Below, piece by piece: positions 1 to 11,596 of a DNA stretch of 64,000 nucleotides. The notes beneath the pieces are model-generated. The model was given only the letters and a program-made list of their open reading frames with translations, was not told the DNA's origin and did not search any database. The position numbers and the translations under genes were made by a program. The stretch's first letter is position 1, and each line of letters starts with the position of its first letter. This DNA comes from Janthinobacterium lividum (GTDB lineage: Bacteria; Pseudomonadota; Gammaproteobacteria; Burkholderiales; Burkholderiaceae_D), in contig NZ_JAAOLY010000022.1 of assembly GCF_011601275.1 (NCBI RefSeq), forward strand, positions 1 through 64,000, given 5' to 3'.

Positions 1-2
1 GG

Positions 3-782
3 GTGAATCCGCGTCCGATATTGAACTGGGGCATTGCCACGTCGCTGGTGGCGGCCACGGCGCTGGCGCTGCTGCTGTGGGTCGGCTGGCGGTCAGTCAC
101 CGTCGCTCCCACGCAGCCGCCCGCCGGCGTGATGGTGGTATTTGCCGCGCAAGCGATGTCGCCGGAAACACGGCAAGCGGCAACGGCAGGGGCGCGCCAG
201 TCGGCAGCGTCCAGTGCCGCCCGGCCGCCAAAGAGTGCAGTCCGGGAAGAAGCGACGCCCGTGCTGGCGCGTGCCGCTGCGCCGGGGATTGTCGTTGCGG
301 AAAAAAAGGAAAAGACAACGCCCAGCCCGTCAACAGATCCTGGCAAGGATGCCGCCAAGGAAGAATCCATGCCCGCGCAAGCGAGCAGCAGCGCCACGCC
401 GGCTCCCGCCGCCGTGCGCGGTTCACAGGCGGCGCCATTCGATAGCGATACGCCGTCGAACAATGCCGCGCCGGCCAGTTGGCAAAGCCGCGTGCTGGGT
501 CACCTGGCGCACTTCAAGCGCTATCCGGGCGATGCGCGCCAGCGCAAGCGGGCTGGCGCCGCCTGGGTGCGCTTCCAGGTGGACCGCGACGGCAAGCTGC
601 TGGCCAGCGAGCTGGTCACTTCATCGGGCACGGTGCTGCTCGACCGCGAAGCGCTGCAAGTGCTTGAGCGCGCGCAACCGCTGCCGGCGCCGCCCGACAA
701 CGTCCTGCGCCAGGGCACGGTGACGGTGACCTTGCCCGTGTCGTTCAAGCTCGACGCCGGGAGCGGCCACGGCGCCAGCTGA
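3..782 (+). CDS. TonB-family energy transducer
   Basis: Periplasm-spanning TonB-like protein that would pass proton-motive energy from an ExbB/ExbD complex to outer-membrane receptors. Residues about 8-28 form one N-terminal membrane segment. A long Pro/Ala/Lys-rich stretch follows, as in TonB linkers, and the last 90 residues match the TonB C-terminal domain (AGAAWVRFQVDRDG, then TVTVTLPVSFKL). The GTG start at base 3 overlaps a TGA at 4-6, which could be the stop of an upstream exbD; that gene is outside the window, so the true start may differ. The receptor gene begins 32 bases downstream, so this is probably a dedicated TonB for that receptor. Confidence 0.8.
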   Translation: MNPRPILNWGIATSLVAATALALLLWVGWRSVTVAPTQPPAGVMVVFAAQAMSPETRQAATAGARQSAASSAARPPKSAVREEATPVLARAAAPGIVVAEKKEKTTPSPSTDPGKDAAKEESMPAQASSSATPAPAAVRGSQAAPFDSDTPSNNAAPASWQSRVLGHLAHFKRYPGDARQRKRAGAAWVRFQVDRDGKLLASELVTSSGTVLLDREALQVLERAQPLPAPPDNVLRQGTVTVTLPVSFKLDAGSGHGAS

Positions 783-814
783 ATTTTTTCAATCACATAA
801 GAAATCGAGGGTGT

Positions 815-3073
815 ATGCATATCAAGACAATGACGCAGGCCGTGGGCATCTGCATGGCCTTGCTCGCGCAGCAGGCATGGGCGCAACAGGCACAAGAAAG
901 TGGCAAGGTCGTGTTTTCGCCGCTGAATGTCTCGGGTGAAACGGTACCCGTAGAACAGCAGGCGCTGGAAAAACCGGGCGCCGTCAGTGCGCGCGGCGCC
1001 GATACGCGCTTGCAATCCGTGGACCAGATACTGCGCGGCATGCCGGGCACGTTTACCCAGATCGATCCAGCGCAGGGGGCTGTCAGCGTGAATATCCGCG
1101 GCCTGTCCGGCTTTGGCCGGGTCAACACCATGGTCGATGGCGTGACGCAAAATTACTATGGTAGCGCACCGTCGGAAGTGGCGCATGGTAGCGTGCCCAG
1201 CAGCCAGTTCGGCGCCCTGATCGACCCGAATTTCATCATCGGCGTGGACGTGTCGCGCGGTAATGTCGTTGGCGGCGACGGCGTCAATGCGCTGGGCGGC
1301 AGCGCCAACTTCCGCACCATCGGAGTCGATGACGTGGTGTTGACGGGCGACAAGGTGGGTGCGCGCACGAAAATGTCCGCCGGCAATAACGGCGTGGGGC
1401 GCAGCGCCATGCTGGCCGTGGGCATGAAAAACCCCGCCTTCGATGGCGGCAGCGTCGGTTTCATGGCCGCCACGAGCGCCAGCGTGATCGGCAACAATTA
1501 CAAGAACGGCAAGGGCACGGACAGCGAGCAATTCGGCTTCGGCTACAACCGTTTTTATCAACAAAAGCCCAAGTCGCAACTGCTCAAGCTGGACCTCGCA
1601 CTGAGCGACTTTCATGCGCTGGAACTGTCGGCGCGCGATTACCGCAATACGTTTACGCGCCGCGATATCCGGAGCGATGATTACTATGTGAAATATCACT
1701 ACACGCCGTTTTCGGAATTGATCGACCTCAACGTGGTTGCCAGCAGCAGCCGCGGCAAGCAGAAATACATGCCGGAAGCATTGATCAATTTCGTCAACAC
1801 GAGCACGGTCAACCGCGCCGACGCGGTTGACATCAACAACACCAGCAGCTTCAGGCTGGCGGGCGGCGATGCGCTGCTGACCTTGGGCGGCAAGCTGATG
1901 CGCAATCAATACAGCAAGCACGTGGAAAGCCTCGTCGACGATCCCGACAATCCGGACGCGAACCGGCAATCGATTGAAAACAATACCTTTGGTCCGGCCG
2001 GCAAGCAAAAGATCGACAGCCTGTATGCGGGCCTGCAATACAACCGCGGTATCTATCAGATCAACGCGGGCCTGAACGCCACGCGTTTCGAACTGACGGG
2101 CTACAAGCCGGCCTGCGACGAACGCGTGAAATGTTTTCCGCAAGGGGAGGCAAATATCGCGCTGAAGGAACACGGCATCAATCCTTCGCTGCTCGTTTCC
2201 GCACAGGTGACGCCATGGTTCCAGCCGTTTGCCAGCGCCGAGCGCACCATGCGCGGGCCGAATCCGCAGGAAGTGTTTTTCTCGAACGATGGCGGGGCGT
2301 CGATGAATCCGTTTTTGAAGGGCGAGAAAGCGACGACCTATCAGCTGGGCTTCAATTCCAGCCTGCACGGTTTGCTGAGCGCCAACGATGCGCTGAACTT
2401 CAAGGCCCTGTATTTCAAGAGCAAGATCGACGGCTATATCACCAGCCAATCCTTCCTCGTCTGCGATAACGGGCGCAAGTGCAATATGTCGGAAGTGATC
2501 GCCACGGACTGGGAGACGGTCGATGAATATGTGACGAACATGTATATCTACATCAACTCGGCCACGCCCGTGCGCACGCGCGGCTGGGAACTGGAAGCCC
2601 AGTATCAGCTGGGCCCGGCCTTTGCGCGGCTGTCGTACACGCGTGAAAAGACCAGTCAGCCCACCTCGATCGCCAGCGCGTGGTTTGGCGCCTCGGACAT
2701 CAGCGAGTTGCCCAGCACCTACTACAACCTCGACGTGGGCACACGCCTGCTGGACAATAAAATGGAAGTCGGCGCCATCATCAAGCACACGGGATCGAAC
2801 CGCCGCCTGTCGCCGGACAATGAAGCCGATGAGGCGACGGGCGAAGTACTCAAGGCAGACAATCCGAAGATCCCGGCCGTGATCGATTTGTACGCGAGCT
2901 GGCAGGTGACGAAAAACCTGTTCCTGCGCCTGTCCGTGCAAAACGCCATGGACAAGAATTACTCGGAAGCGCTGAACCGGCTGAACTCGATGCCGTCGCA
3001 GTCGAACGACAATACGCCGATGAGTACGGCGCGGGGGAGGACGTATGTGGCAGGGCTGGAGTACCGGTTTTAA
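815..3073 (+). CDS. TonB-dependent outer-membrane receptor, possibly haem or iron-compound type
   Basis: Outer-membrane active-transport receptor of 752 residues. A signal peptide ends near the AWAQQ motif, then comes a plug domain (SVDQILRGMPGTF, VNIRGLSGFGRVNTMVDG), then a 22-strand barrel ending in the aromatic-terminated GLEYRF. The ATG at 815 has a GAGG Shine-Dalgarno at 806-810. The general layout and the RGPNPQEVFF stretch in the barrel resemble haem/haemoglobin receptors of the HasR group, and a private tonB directly upstream fits that. The ligand is an inference. No haemophore gene lies downstream, and I saw no clear Fur box in the short intergenic gap. Confidence 0.85.
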   Translation: MHIKTMTQAVGICMALLAQQAWAQQAQESGKVVFSPLNVSGETVPVEQQALEKPGAVSARGADTRLQSVDQILRGMPGTFTQIDPAQGAVSVNIRGLSGFGRVNTMVDGVTQNYYGSAPSEVAHGSVPSSQFGALIDPNFIIGVDVSRGNVVGGDGVNALGGSANFRTIGVDDVVLTGDKVGARTKMSAGNNGVGRSAMLAVGMKNPAFDGGSVGFMAATSASVIGNNYKNGKGTDSEQFGFGYNRFYQQKPKSQLLKLDLALSDFHALELSARDYRNTFTRRDIRSDDYYVKYHYTPFSELIDLNVVASSSRGKQKYMPEALINFVNTSTVNRADAVDINNTSSFRLAGGDALLTLGGKLMRNQYSKHVESLVDDPDNPDANRQSIENNTFGPAGKQKIDSLYAGLQYNRGIYQINAGLNATRFELTGYKPACDERVKCFPQGEANIALKEHGINPSLLVSAQVTPWFQPFASAERTMRGPNPQEVFFSNDGGASMNPFLKGEKATTYQLGFNSSLHGLLSANDALNFKALYFKSKIDGYITSQSFLVCDNGRKCNMSEVIATDWETVDEYVTNMYIYINSATPVRTRGWELEAQYQLGPAFARLSYTREKTSQPTSIASAWFGASDISELPSTYYNLDVGTRLLDNKMEVGAIIKHTGSNRRLSPDNEADEATGEVLKADNPKIPAVIDLYASWQVTKNLFLRLSVQNAMDKNYSEALNRLNSMPSQSNDNTPMSTARGRTYVAGLEYRF

Positions 3074-3103
3074 GGTAGACCCCAGCCCTGCGCTATGGCT
3101 TAA

Positions 3104-3511
3104 TTAGTACTCGCGTGGCGTCGTTCCATAATAGCTGTGGATCGACGTCGCCCAGGCTTGGTCCGCCATGTTCGGCCAGTTATCCGTGTCGAAGCCGGGC
3201 GCGTTTTCGATGCGCTCCTTGTCGACGTTGAGGGTGAAGCGCTTGTTGACGGTGTCGAGCAGCAGTGCTTCCCACGGCACGGCGAACAGCTTTTCGCCGA
3301 TGGTAAACACACCGCCGTGCGACATGACGGCGTAGGCGATTTTGCCGCTGCGCATGTCGATCATGATTTCCTTGATTTCGCCCAGATGTTCATCCTTGGC
3401 GTTGTGCACATGGTCGCCGATCAGGGTGTCGGCACCCATCAGTTCCGGGCCGGGGCCTTTGTGGCCGCGGTTGACATACATGCCGTAGGCGTCGCGTTCT
3501 TCGTAGCTCAT
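3104..3511 (-). CDS. PRC-barrel domain protein
   Basis: Small cytoplasmic protein of 135 residues with a PRC-barrel domain (GADTLIGDHVHNAKDEHLGE, then IAYAVMSHGGVFTIGEKLFAVPW). Such domains bind RNA or partner proteins (RimM, photosynthetic reaction-centre H subunit), and stand-alone copies are often stress-associated. A longer frame opens at 3577, but the ATG at 3511 follows an excellent AGGAGG site and begins the conserved part, so I start there. The gene is alone between a receptor gene and pyrG. Its role cannot be deduced from the sequence. Confidence 0.8.
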   Translation of the reverse strand: MSYEERDAYGMYVNRGHKGPGPELMGADTLIGDHVHNAKDEHLGEIKEIMIDMRSGKIAYAVMSHGGVFTIGEKLFAVPWEALLLDTVNKRFTLNVDKERIENAPGFDTDNWPNMADQAWATSIHSYYGTTPREY

Positions 3512-3712
3512 GATGGACCTCCTGTTGAAAATGCCAGTCTGCCGCCAGGGTGCGGCAGGGTCTGTTCGCTCGCCCACACAAAGTATGGAATTGGAAATAT
3601 TTCAATTATTGCCAGCTTGCAATTTTGTTGTGCGTAGGCAGCAGGAGGGCGACGGATAGTCGGTATTTGCCGCAAATTTCCGCGCGCGGGGGGCGACGCA
3701 GGCGGGCTTTAG

Positions 3713-6835
<3,123 letters not shown>

Positions 6836-6855
6836 GCTGATGTAAAACCCACTGG

Positions 6856-6882
6856 CCGGCCGGAGATATCCGGCCGGTTTGT
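6856..6882 (+). terminator. Rho-independent terminator after eno
   Basis: A 9-bp perfect stem, CCGGCCGGA / TCCGGCCGG, with a GATA loop is followed by TTTGTT. It lies 20 bases after the eno stop and only 15 bases before the ftsB start, so ftsB expression probably depends on read-through or on a weak promoter inside this stretch. Confidence 0.75.
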
Positions 6883-6896
6883 TAACCGACTACCCC

Positions 6897-7220
6897 ATGC
6901 GCCTGATTACGCTCGCCCTGACAGCCTTGCTGCTGCTGATCCAATTTCCCCTCTGGCTGGGTAAAGGCGGCTGGCTGCGCGTTGCCGACATGGAAGCCCA
7001 AGTGGCGGTGGCCAATAAAAAGAATGTGGAATTGAAGGCGCGAAACGCCAAGCTCGAATCCGAAGTGCGCGACCTGAAAGATGGTACGGGCGCCGTCGAG
7101 GAGCGTGCCCGCTATGAGCTGGGCATGGTCAAACAGAATGAGATTTTCGTGCAGATCGTGCGCAAGGGACAAACCCCGCCACTGCTGGAAACGCCGGTGG
7201 ACGCCGCTGCGCCGCACTGA
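6897..7220 (+). CDS. ftsB: Cell division protein FtsB
   Basis: Small bitopic inner-membrane protein that joins FtsL and FtsQ in the divisome. The 107 residues begin with a short cytoplasmic end and one membrane helix (residues 2-20, [19 protein letters not shown]). A periplasmic coiled coil follows (roughly residues 35-70, rich in Ala/Lys/Glu heptads), then the conserved [15 protein letters not shown] motif. The frame could begin at a TTG at 6879, but ATG 6897 puts the membrane helix at the N-terminus as in the family. The eno-ftsB neighbourhood is conserved in beta- and gammaproteobacteria. Confidence 0.93.
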   Translation: MRLITLALTALLLLIQFPLWLGKGGWLRVADMEAQVAVANKKNVELKARNAKLESEVRDLKDGTGAVEERARYELGMVKQNEIFVQIVRKGQTPPLLETPVDAAAPH

Positions 7221-7251
7221 GTACGCTGACTGCCTGTTACTTCCCGCTTGC

Positions 7252-7275
7252 CAGCCTGGACCGATTGCCAGGCTG
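7252..7275 (+). terminator. Hairpin after ftsB
   Basis: CAGCCTGG (7252-7259) pairs perfectly with CCAGGCTG (7268-7275) around an 8-base loop. There is no T-run after it, so it is either a weak or Rho-assisted 3' end for ftsB, or simply a stable 3' hairpin. No coding sequence is recognised between 7221 and 7350. Confidence 0.35.
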
Positions 7276-7350
7276 ACATATCACTGCTTGATTACTACCT
7301 GTTACTTATTACTTTCTACTGCTATACACGACTGCCTTGCTGCTTGCTGA

Positions 7351-7443
7351 TCAGAAACGGGCCTTGCCGGTCGAGATCAGGTAGAAATGGATGCCGGTAA
7401 CGACGATGGCTACGGCGATCAGTGCGGTTTCGAGAAACATCAT
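7351..7443 (-). CDS. 30-residue single-pass membrane protein, unknown
   Basis: A very short frame reading MMFLETALIAVAIVVTGIHF, then YLISTGKARF and stop. An AAGGAAA Shine-Dalgarno lies 5-6 bases upstream of the first ATG at 7443. One hydrophobic helix of about 18-20 residues (4-23) is flanked by an acidic N-terminal side and a positively charged C-terminus (Lys-Ala-Arg-Phe), which predicts an N-out/C-in or tail-anchored peptide. It lies 30 bases downstream of another small gene on the same strand, so the two may be co-transcribed. I do not recognise the family; size and shape recall small subunits of membrane complexes, but this is only an analogy. Confidence 0.6.
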   Translation of the reverse strand: MMFLETALIAVAIVVTGIHFYLISTGKARF

Positions 7444-7473
7444 AAAATTTCCTTTTAAATTAGTCGTGACTTT

Positions 7474-7749
7474 TTAGCCGCGCGAGGCCAGAAAGCGCAA
7501 CTCGGCTGCGAGGTTAGGCATCAGTTTTTCGTAGCGGTTCGCTTCCGAGTTCAGCAGGGCGAAATCGCGCTTGCTTGGGCGCACATAGCGCTCGTCGTCG
7601 GTGCTGGTCGTCGCGGTGGCGATGACTTCCTTCTGGGCCAGTTCGCTGTACGGCTTGGAAGCGAGCAGGGCGCCCAGGAAGGCGCGCGTGGCGCGGCCCA
7701 GGTTGCTGAAATAGTTGTCGTTGCTGTAGGTGTTGGTAAAAGTGGACAT
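7474..7749 (-). CDS. Small hypothetical protein
   Basis: Protein of 91 residues with no recognised domain. It starts at ATG 7749, where GGAGGG lies 5 bases upstream; a longer frame to 7818 has no ribosome site. The N-terminus is polar and Asn/Thr/Tyr-rich (MSTFTNTYSNDNYFSNLG). A short, moderately hydrophobic amphipathic stretch follows (ATRAFLGALLASKPYS), and the C-terminal half is charged and helical-looking. It carries no signal peptide. The 30-residue membrane protein gene follows on the same strand. Probably a lineage-specific family. Confidence 0.65.
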   Translation of the reverse strand: MSTFTNTYSNDNYFSNLGRATRAFLGALLASKPYSELAQKEVIATATTSTDDERYVRPSKRDFALLNSEANRYEKLMPNLAAELRFLASRG

Positions 7750-7901
7750 ATGCCCTCCATGAGTGGTCTGTTGTTGCATTGCACAATAGTGGAGTTGGCG
7801 ATATATGTCTAATTCCAAATTCCAATTTCAGAAATTCAAGAAACGAATAATAAGGGCGTAGCCGCCGGCCACGCCCTGAAAAAGAATTTGTTACGAAATG
7901 T

Positions 7902-9032
7902 TTATCCGGCGGCGATACGCCCCAGACCCGGATCGTCGCTGAAAAAACCGTCCAGTCCCGTCTCGATATAGCGCCGCATTTCCGCGACGGATCCCGCTTC
8001 GTTGCGCGCGTTTTCACCATTGCCATTGCGGAAGTCGGCCGCCAGGAAACGGTTTTCCGGACGGAAGGTCCACGTGTGCAGCAGCAAGCCCGCCTGGTGC
8101 GCATCGTCGACGATGGCAGTGGGCTTGGCCAGGCGCTGGTCGGCGCCCAGCGGGATAACGCCGCGCGTTGGCGGCGCCACCACGTCCGCGTAGGCGGCGA
8201 TGTCGCGCAGGCCTGCCGGCGTCGTCATCTGTCCGAACGTCAGCTTGCCGCCGGCCTTGGCCACGTCCATCGGGCGGATATCGCCGCCCACCACCAGCTG
8301 CATCAGGCGCACGTTGGCGCGCCGTCCCAGCTTCTCGCGCAAGTATTTTAAATTCGCCACTTCGAAGGACTGGATTTCGATCGGCGCGCGGCGCGTGTAT
8401 TCGTGCGCCAGCATGGTCGACAGGAAACGGTCTTCCAGCGCCAGGCCCGCATCGCGGAAGTAGGTCGAGCTTTTCAGCTCGGGCACGAGGCCGATGATGC
8501 GGCCGCTGGCGGCCGATTGCGCTGCAACAAAATCGATGATTTCTTCCCACGTGGGAATCTGGAATTGTCCATCGTACAAGGTGTTGCCGGTACGTACTTT
8601 CGGCAGCCGTTCGATGGCGCGCAGGGTTTTCAATTCCGCCAGCGTAAAGTCATCGACGAACCAGCCTTCGTGCCATTCGCCGTCGACCATCTTCTTGCCG
8701 CGCCGGCTGGAAAATTCAGAACGGCGCGCCACGTCGGTAGTGTCGATCAGGTTGCTTTCGTGGCGGGCCACAAGGATGCCGTCGCGCGTGGCGACCAGGT
8801 CCGGCTCCACGTAGTCGGCGCCGTCGAGGATGGCCTTGGCGTACGACGCCAAGGTATGCTCGGGACGCAGGGCGCTGGCGCCCCGGTGGGCGAACACGAG
8901 CGGGCGGGCGGGTGGCGCAGCCAGCAGGCCGGCCGCAAAGCCGGGCGCGGCGGCCAGCGCCAGGCCGCCGGCGGCCGCCCGGACGAAGCTGCGGCGCGAA
9001 AAATGCCGTTGCGGCAAGATTGGAGTACGCAT
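7902..9032 (-). CDS. Glycerophosphodiester phosphodiesterase, Tat-exported
   Basis: Periplasmic GlpQ-type enzyme (376 residues) that splits glycerophosphodiesters into glycerol-3-phosphate and an alcohol. The N-terminus has a twin-arginine signal (SRRSFVRAAAGG) followed by a hydrophobic stretch ending at about residue 40. The GDPD catalytic motifs FAHRGASALRPEHT and YVEPDLVATRDG are intact, with the metal-binding Glu/Asp pair and the later His in LVARHE. Its ATG at 9032 overlaps the TGA of the upstream receptor gene by one base, so the two are translationally coupled. A PHO-box-like array in front of the receptor gene fits a phosphate-scavenging role. Confidence 0.92.
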   Translation of the reverse strand: MRTPILPQRHFSRRSFVRAAAGGLALAAAPGFAAGLLAAPPARPLVFAHRGASALRPEHTLASYAKAILDGADYVEPDLVATRDGILVARHESNLIDTTDVARRSEFSSRRGKKMVDGEWHEGWFVDDFTLAELKTLRAIERLPKVRTGNTLYDGQFQIPTWEEIIDFVAAQSAASGRIIGLVPELKSSTYFRDAGLALEDRFLSTMLAHEYTRRAPIEIQSFEVANLKYLREKLGRRANVRLMQLVVGGDIRPMDVAKAGGKLTFGQMTTPAGLRDIAAYADVVAPPTRGVIPLGADQRLAKPTAIVDDAHQAGLLLHTWTFRPENRFLAADFRNGNGENARNEAGSVAEMRRYIETGLDGFFSDDPGLGRIAAG

Positions 9033-11443
9033 CAGAAGTCCGTCGTCAAGGTGAGGAAGCCCTGGCGCGGGGCGATCGGGAAGGTGTTGTACGTCTTGTC
9101 GGCCGCGCCCACCACCACGTTCAGCGAGCCTTCGCGGTTGGTCAGGTTGCTGACGTTCAGGCGCCAGCGCGGGTTTTTCAGCCAGCTGGCCATGGCCGGC
9201 AGCTTGCCCGATACGCCCAGGCCCATCAGGAAATAGCTGGGCACGGACAAATCGTTGGTGTAGGTCGCGTAGCGCTTGCCCACGTAATCTCCCGTCAGCT
9301 GTACTTCGATATCGCCAAACGTTGCCGAGGCAACAAACTTGTTCAGCCACTCCGGCGAACCGGGCACGTTCTTGCCGGCTGTGAGCACCAGCGCGGCGCC
9401 ATTGTTGTAATTGTCCGCGTATTGCGAACGGTTGTACGACAGTGCATTGTAGAACGAGAAATTGTTGCCGAAGTGAACGGTGCCGGCAATATCGATGCCG
9501 TCCGTGCGCACGCTGCCCACGTTGGCCAGCACGGGGTTGCCGCCGATGATCGAGGAAATCACGGGGGTCGGGCTGATCTGCAGCAAGCGGTTGCTGAAGT
9601 CGACGTGGTAGACGTTGACTTGCCCATCGATGGCCGTGATGGCGCCCAGGTTCAATGGATGGCTGCCGCGCACGCCCACTTCATAGGTGAGGGCCGTTTC
9701 CGGCTTGGCGTCGCGCTTGAACAAATCAAAAGCGGCCTGGCTTGACAAGCTCCATGGCGAGGCTCCGCCACCGCCATAGGTGACGAACTGGCGCATGTTT
9801 TTCTGGATATTGAAGTACAGCTGGTCTTGCGGCGTGAAGTCCCAGCGCGCGCCCACTTGCGGCAGGAACCATTTTTTCGTGTTAATGGTGCCGACCGGCA
9901 AGGCCGTCGAACCGCCGGCGATGGCGCCCTTGGCCGGCTGCACGGGGAATTGGCCATCGGCAAACTGCAAGCTGGACTTGAAGCCAGCCTGCAAGGCAAT
10001 ATCGGGGCGGATACGCCATTCATCCTGCAAATGCAACTGCACCACCTTGTTGTCGATCTCGCTGCCGTATTGCGTGATCAAAGGATTGCTGGGGCGGTCA
10101 TACGGCGACGTCGGGTTGTTGACATCGAGCGCATACCAGCGGCGGTAGGCGGACGAGCGGTTTTGTTCCAGCCACAGGCCCGCTTCCAGCTGATGCTCGC
10201 CGATTTCCTTGCGCAAGGTGGAAATGAAGCCGCCCCGCTTGATGTCGTATTCCGTCGTGCGCACGGCGTAGCCCGAGTTGCCGAAGACTTCCTTCAGGTT
10301 CTGTTTCGGGTAGTACACGCTGAACAGGCCCGGCAAGCCGGCCACGCCGATGGGGCCGGCCACCACGCCCGCGCCGTCATCCTTGTGGTAATACACCTGG
10401 TTCGACCAGGTCATGCCTTCGGACAAGTTGGCGTCGAACTTGGCGTAGGCCAGGTAATCGGTGCGCTGCGCATCGCTGTAGTAATTGCGGTAATTGTTGC
10501 CGTCCGCGGCCGGCGTCGCACCCGTTGGCGACAAATAATTGAGGGCAGCCTTGAAGTCCGGGTACAGGAAGGGGCGCGTGTAGGGCGCGCTCGTTTCGCC
10601 GGCCACGTGCACGGTGCTGTCTTCGTTCGGTTCGATCTTGTCCGAGTAATTGAAGAGCAGGGTCAGCTTGCCCGCGTCGCTGCGGTTGACGTACTTGGCG
10701 TTGAACTGGTCGCCGCCCTGGCGCGCATCGAAGTCCCAGGCGCGCGCTTCGTGGTGCAGGATGGAAAAATAGGCGCTGCTGCCGTCGCCGAAGGCGCCCG
10801 TGTCGTAGCGGGCGAACGTGCGCGAGGTGCGGTGGCTGCCCACGGTTTGCTGCAGGCTGGCGCCCTGCGTGGCCAGCGGGTCGCTGGAATAGGTTTCGAT
10901 GGTGCCGCCCAGGTTGCTGGTCGAGGCCGTGGCCAAATCGCCCGCGCCCGACGACAGCACGACGCTGCGCACGTTTTCGCTGATGACGGCACGCTGCGGC
11001 GACAGGCCGTTGTAGTTGCCGTACTGCTGGTCGCCCAGCGGCACGCCATCCATGGTGTAGCCCAGTTGCTGGCCAGAAAAGCCATGCACGAACAGCGACA
11101 GGTTTTGCTCGTTGTTGCCCCATGGATCGGCCGTCTGGAAGCTGACGCCTGGCAAGGTTTGCAGGGCTTTCAGGGGATTCGTGCCGGGCAGGATTTTCTG
11201 GATTTCATTCTTGCTCAGGGCGACCGAGGAGCGCGTCTTGCGCGAGGAAATCTCTACGGTGGCCATCGGTGCGCCGTCATCGGCGGCAGTGGCGGACGCG
11301 GCCATTTCGGTGGCGGCCGAGGCCACGGCGGCGGCCACGGCCGTTTGCGCCAGGGCAGGCAAACTCAAGCCTGCGGCGCAGGCGCCCAGCAAAACATGGA
11401 AGGAATGGCGGCGCAGGGCCAGCGTCAAGTGGGTGGTCATCAT
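9032..11443 (-). CDS. TonB-dependent receptor of a putative phosphate-starvation operon
   Basis: Outer-membrane receptor of 803 residues. A signal peptide ends near LPALAQ, and an Ala-rich spacer (residues 34-58) follows. The plug domain includes NPLKALQTLPGVSF, LFVHGFSGQQLGYTMDGVPL and the SNLGGTIETYSS region. The barrel ends in LTLTTDF with a terminal Phe. Two ATG codons are adjacent at 11443 and 11440. Translational coupling to a glycerophosphodiesterase suggests it imports a phosphodiester or another phosphorylated compound; the ligand itself is an inference. Four 7-bp direct repeats with 11-bp periodicity lie 55-95 bases upstream. Confidence 0.9.
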   Translation of the reverse strand: MMTTHLTLALRRHSFHVLLGACAAGLSLPALAQTAVAAAVASAATEMAASATAADDGAPMATVEISSRKTRSSVALSKNEIQKILPGTNPLKALQTLPGVSFQTADPWGNNEQNLSLFVHGFSGQQLGYTMDGVPLGDQQYGNYNGLSPQRAVISENVRSVVLSSGAGDLATASTSNLGGTIETYSSDPLATQGASLQQTVGSHRTSRTFARYDTGAFGDGSSAYFSILHHEARAWDFDARQGGDQFNAKYVNRSDAGKLTLLFNYSDKIEPNEDSTVHVAGETSAPYTRPFLYPDFKAALNYLSPTGATPAADGNNYRNYYSDAQRTDYLAYAKFDANLSEGMTWSNQVYYHKDDGAGVVAGPIGVAGLPGLFSVYYPKQNLKEVFGNSGYAVRTTEYDIKRGGFISTLRKEIGEHQLEAGLWLEQNRSSAYRRWYALDVNNPTSPYDRPSNPLITQYGSEIDNKVVQLHLQDEWRIRPDIALQAGFKSSLQFADGQFPVQPAKGAIAGGSTALPVGTINTKKWFLPQVGARWDFTPQDQLYFNIQKNMRQFVTYGGGGASPWSLSSQAAFDLFKRDAKPETALTYEVGVRGSHPLNLGAITAIDGQVNVYHVDFSNRLLQISPTPVISSIIGGNPVLANVGSVRTDGIDIAGTVHFGNNFSFYNALSYNRSQYADNYNNGAALVLTAGKNVPGSPEWLNKFVASATFGDIEVQLTGDYVGKRYATYTNDLSVPSYFLMGLGVSGKLPAMASWLKNPRWRLNVSNLTNREGSLNVVVGAADKTYNTFPIAPRQGFLTLTTDF

Positions 11444-11497
11444 CAGCCTGTGGAAAGTAGTGTGGGTAATACAAGCTGCGCAGCGTAACGGCGGCGC

Positions 11498-11537
11498 GTG
11501 ACGGGCTGATGACGAACTGATGACGGGAAGATGACAG
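11498..11537 (-). promoter_or_regulatory. Putative PhoB binding site (tandem PHO box)
   Basis: Read on the minus strand the region gives CTGTCAT, CCGTCAT, TCGTCAT and CCGTCAC, each separated by exactly 4 bases (CTTC, CAGT, CAGC). The half-sites therefore start every 11 bp. This is the architecture of the PhoB box (7-bp CTGTCAT-like repeats with 4-bp spacers). It ends 54 bases before the receptor start codon. A weak -10 candidate (TACGCT) lies 10 bases downstream of the last repeat, where PhoB-dependent promoters carry theirs. PhoB binding itself is not shown. Confidence 0.7.
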
Positions 11538-11540
11538 CAG

Positions 11541-11569
11541 AAACAAAGGCGCCGCCCGAGAGGCGGCGC
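11541..11569 (-). terminator. Rho-independent terminator of the hslO operon
   Basis: GCGCCGCC and GGCGGCGC form an 8-bp GC stem with a 5-base loop. On the minus strand it is followed by CTTTGTTTC. It lies 28 bases past the hslO stop and ends right where the PHO-box array starts, separating the two minus-strand units. Confidence 0.7.
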
Positions 11570-11596
11570 GGAGAGATTATGGCGAAACTGTAATAA

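Noticed and set aside
815..3073. Calling the first receptor a haem receptor by gene name
   Set aside because: The resemblance is partial, no haem-utilisation genes follow, and no Fur site was seen; only a tentative type is given.
3578..3615. The AT-rich GAAATATTTC palindrome near 3594-3603 as an operator
   Set aside because: A 10-bp AT-rich palindrome is easily found by chance, and the flanking inverted AATT is one base out of register.
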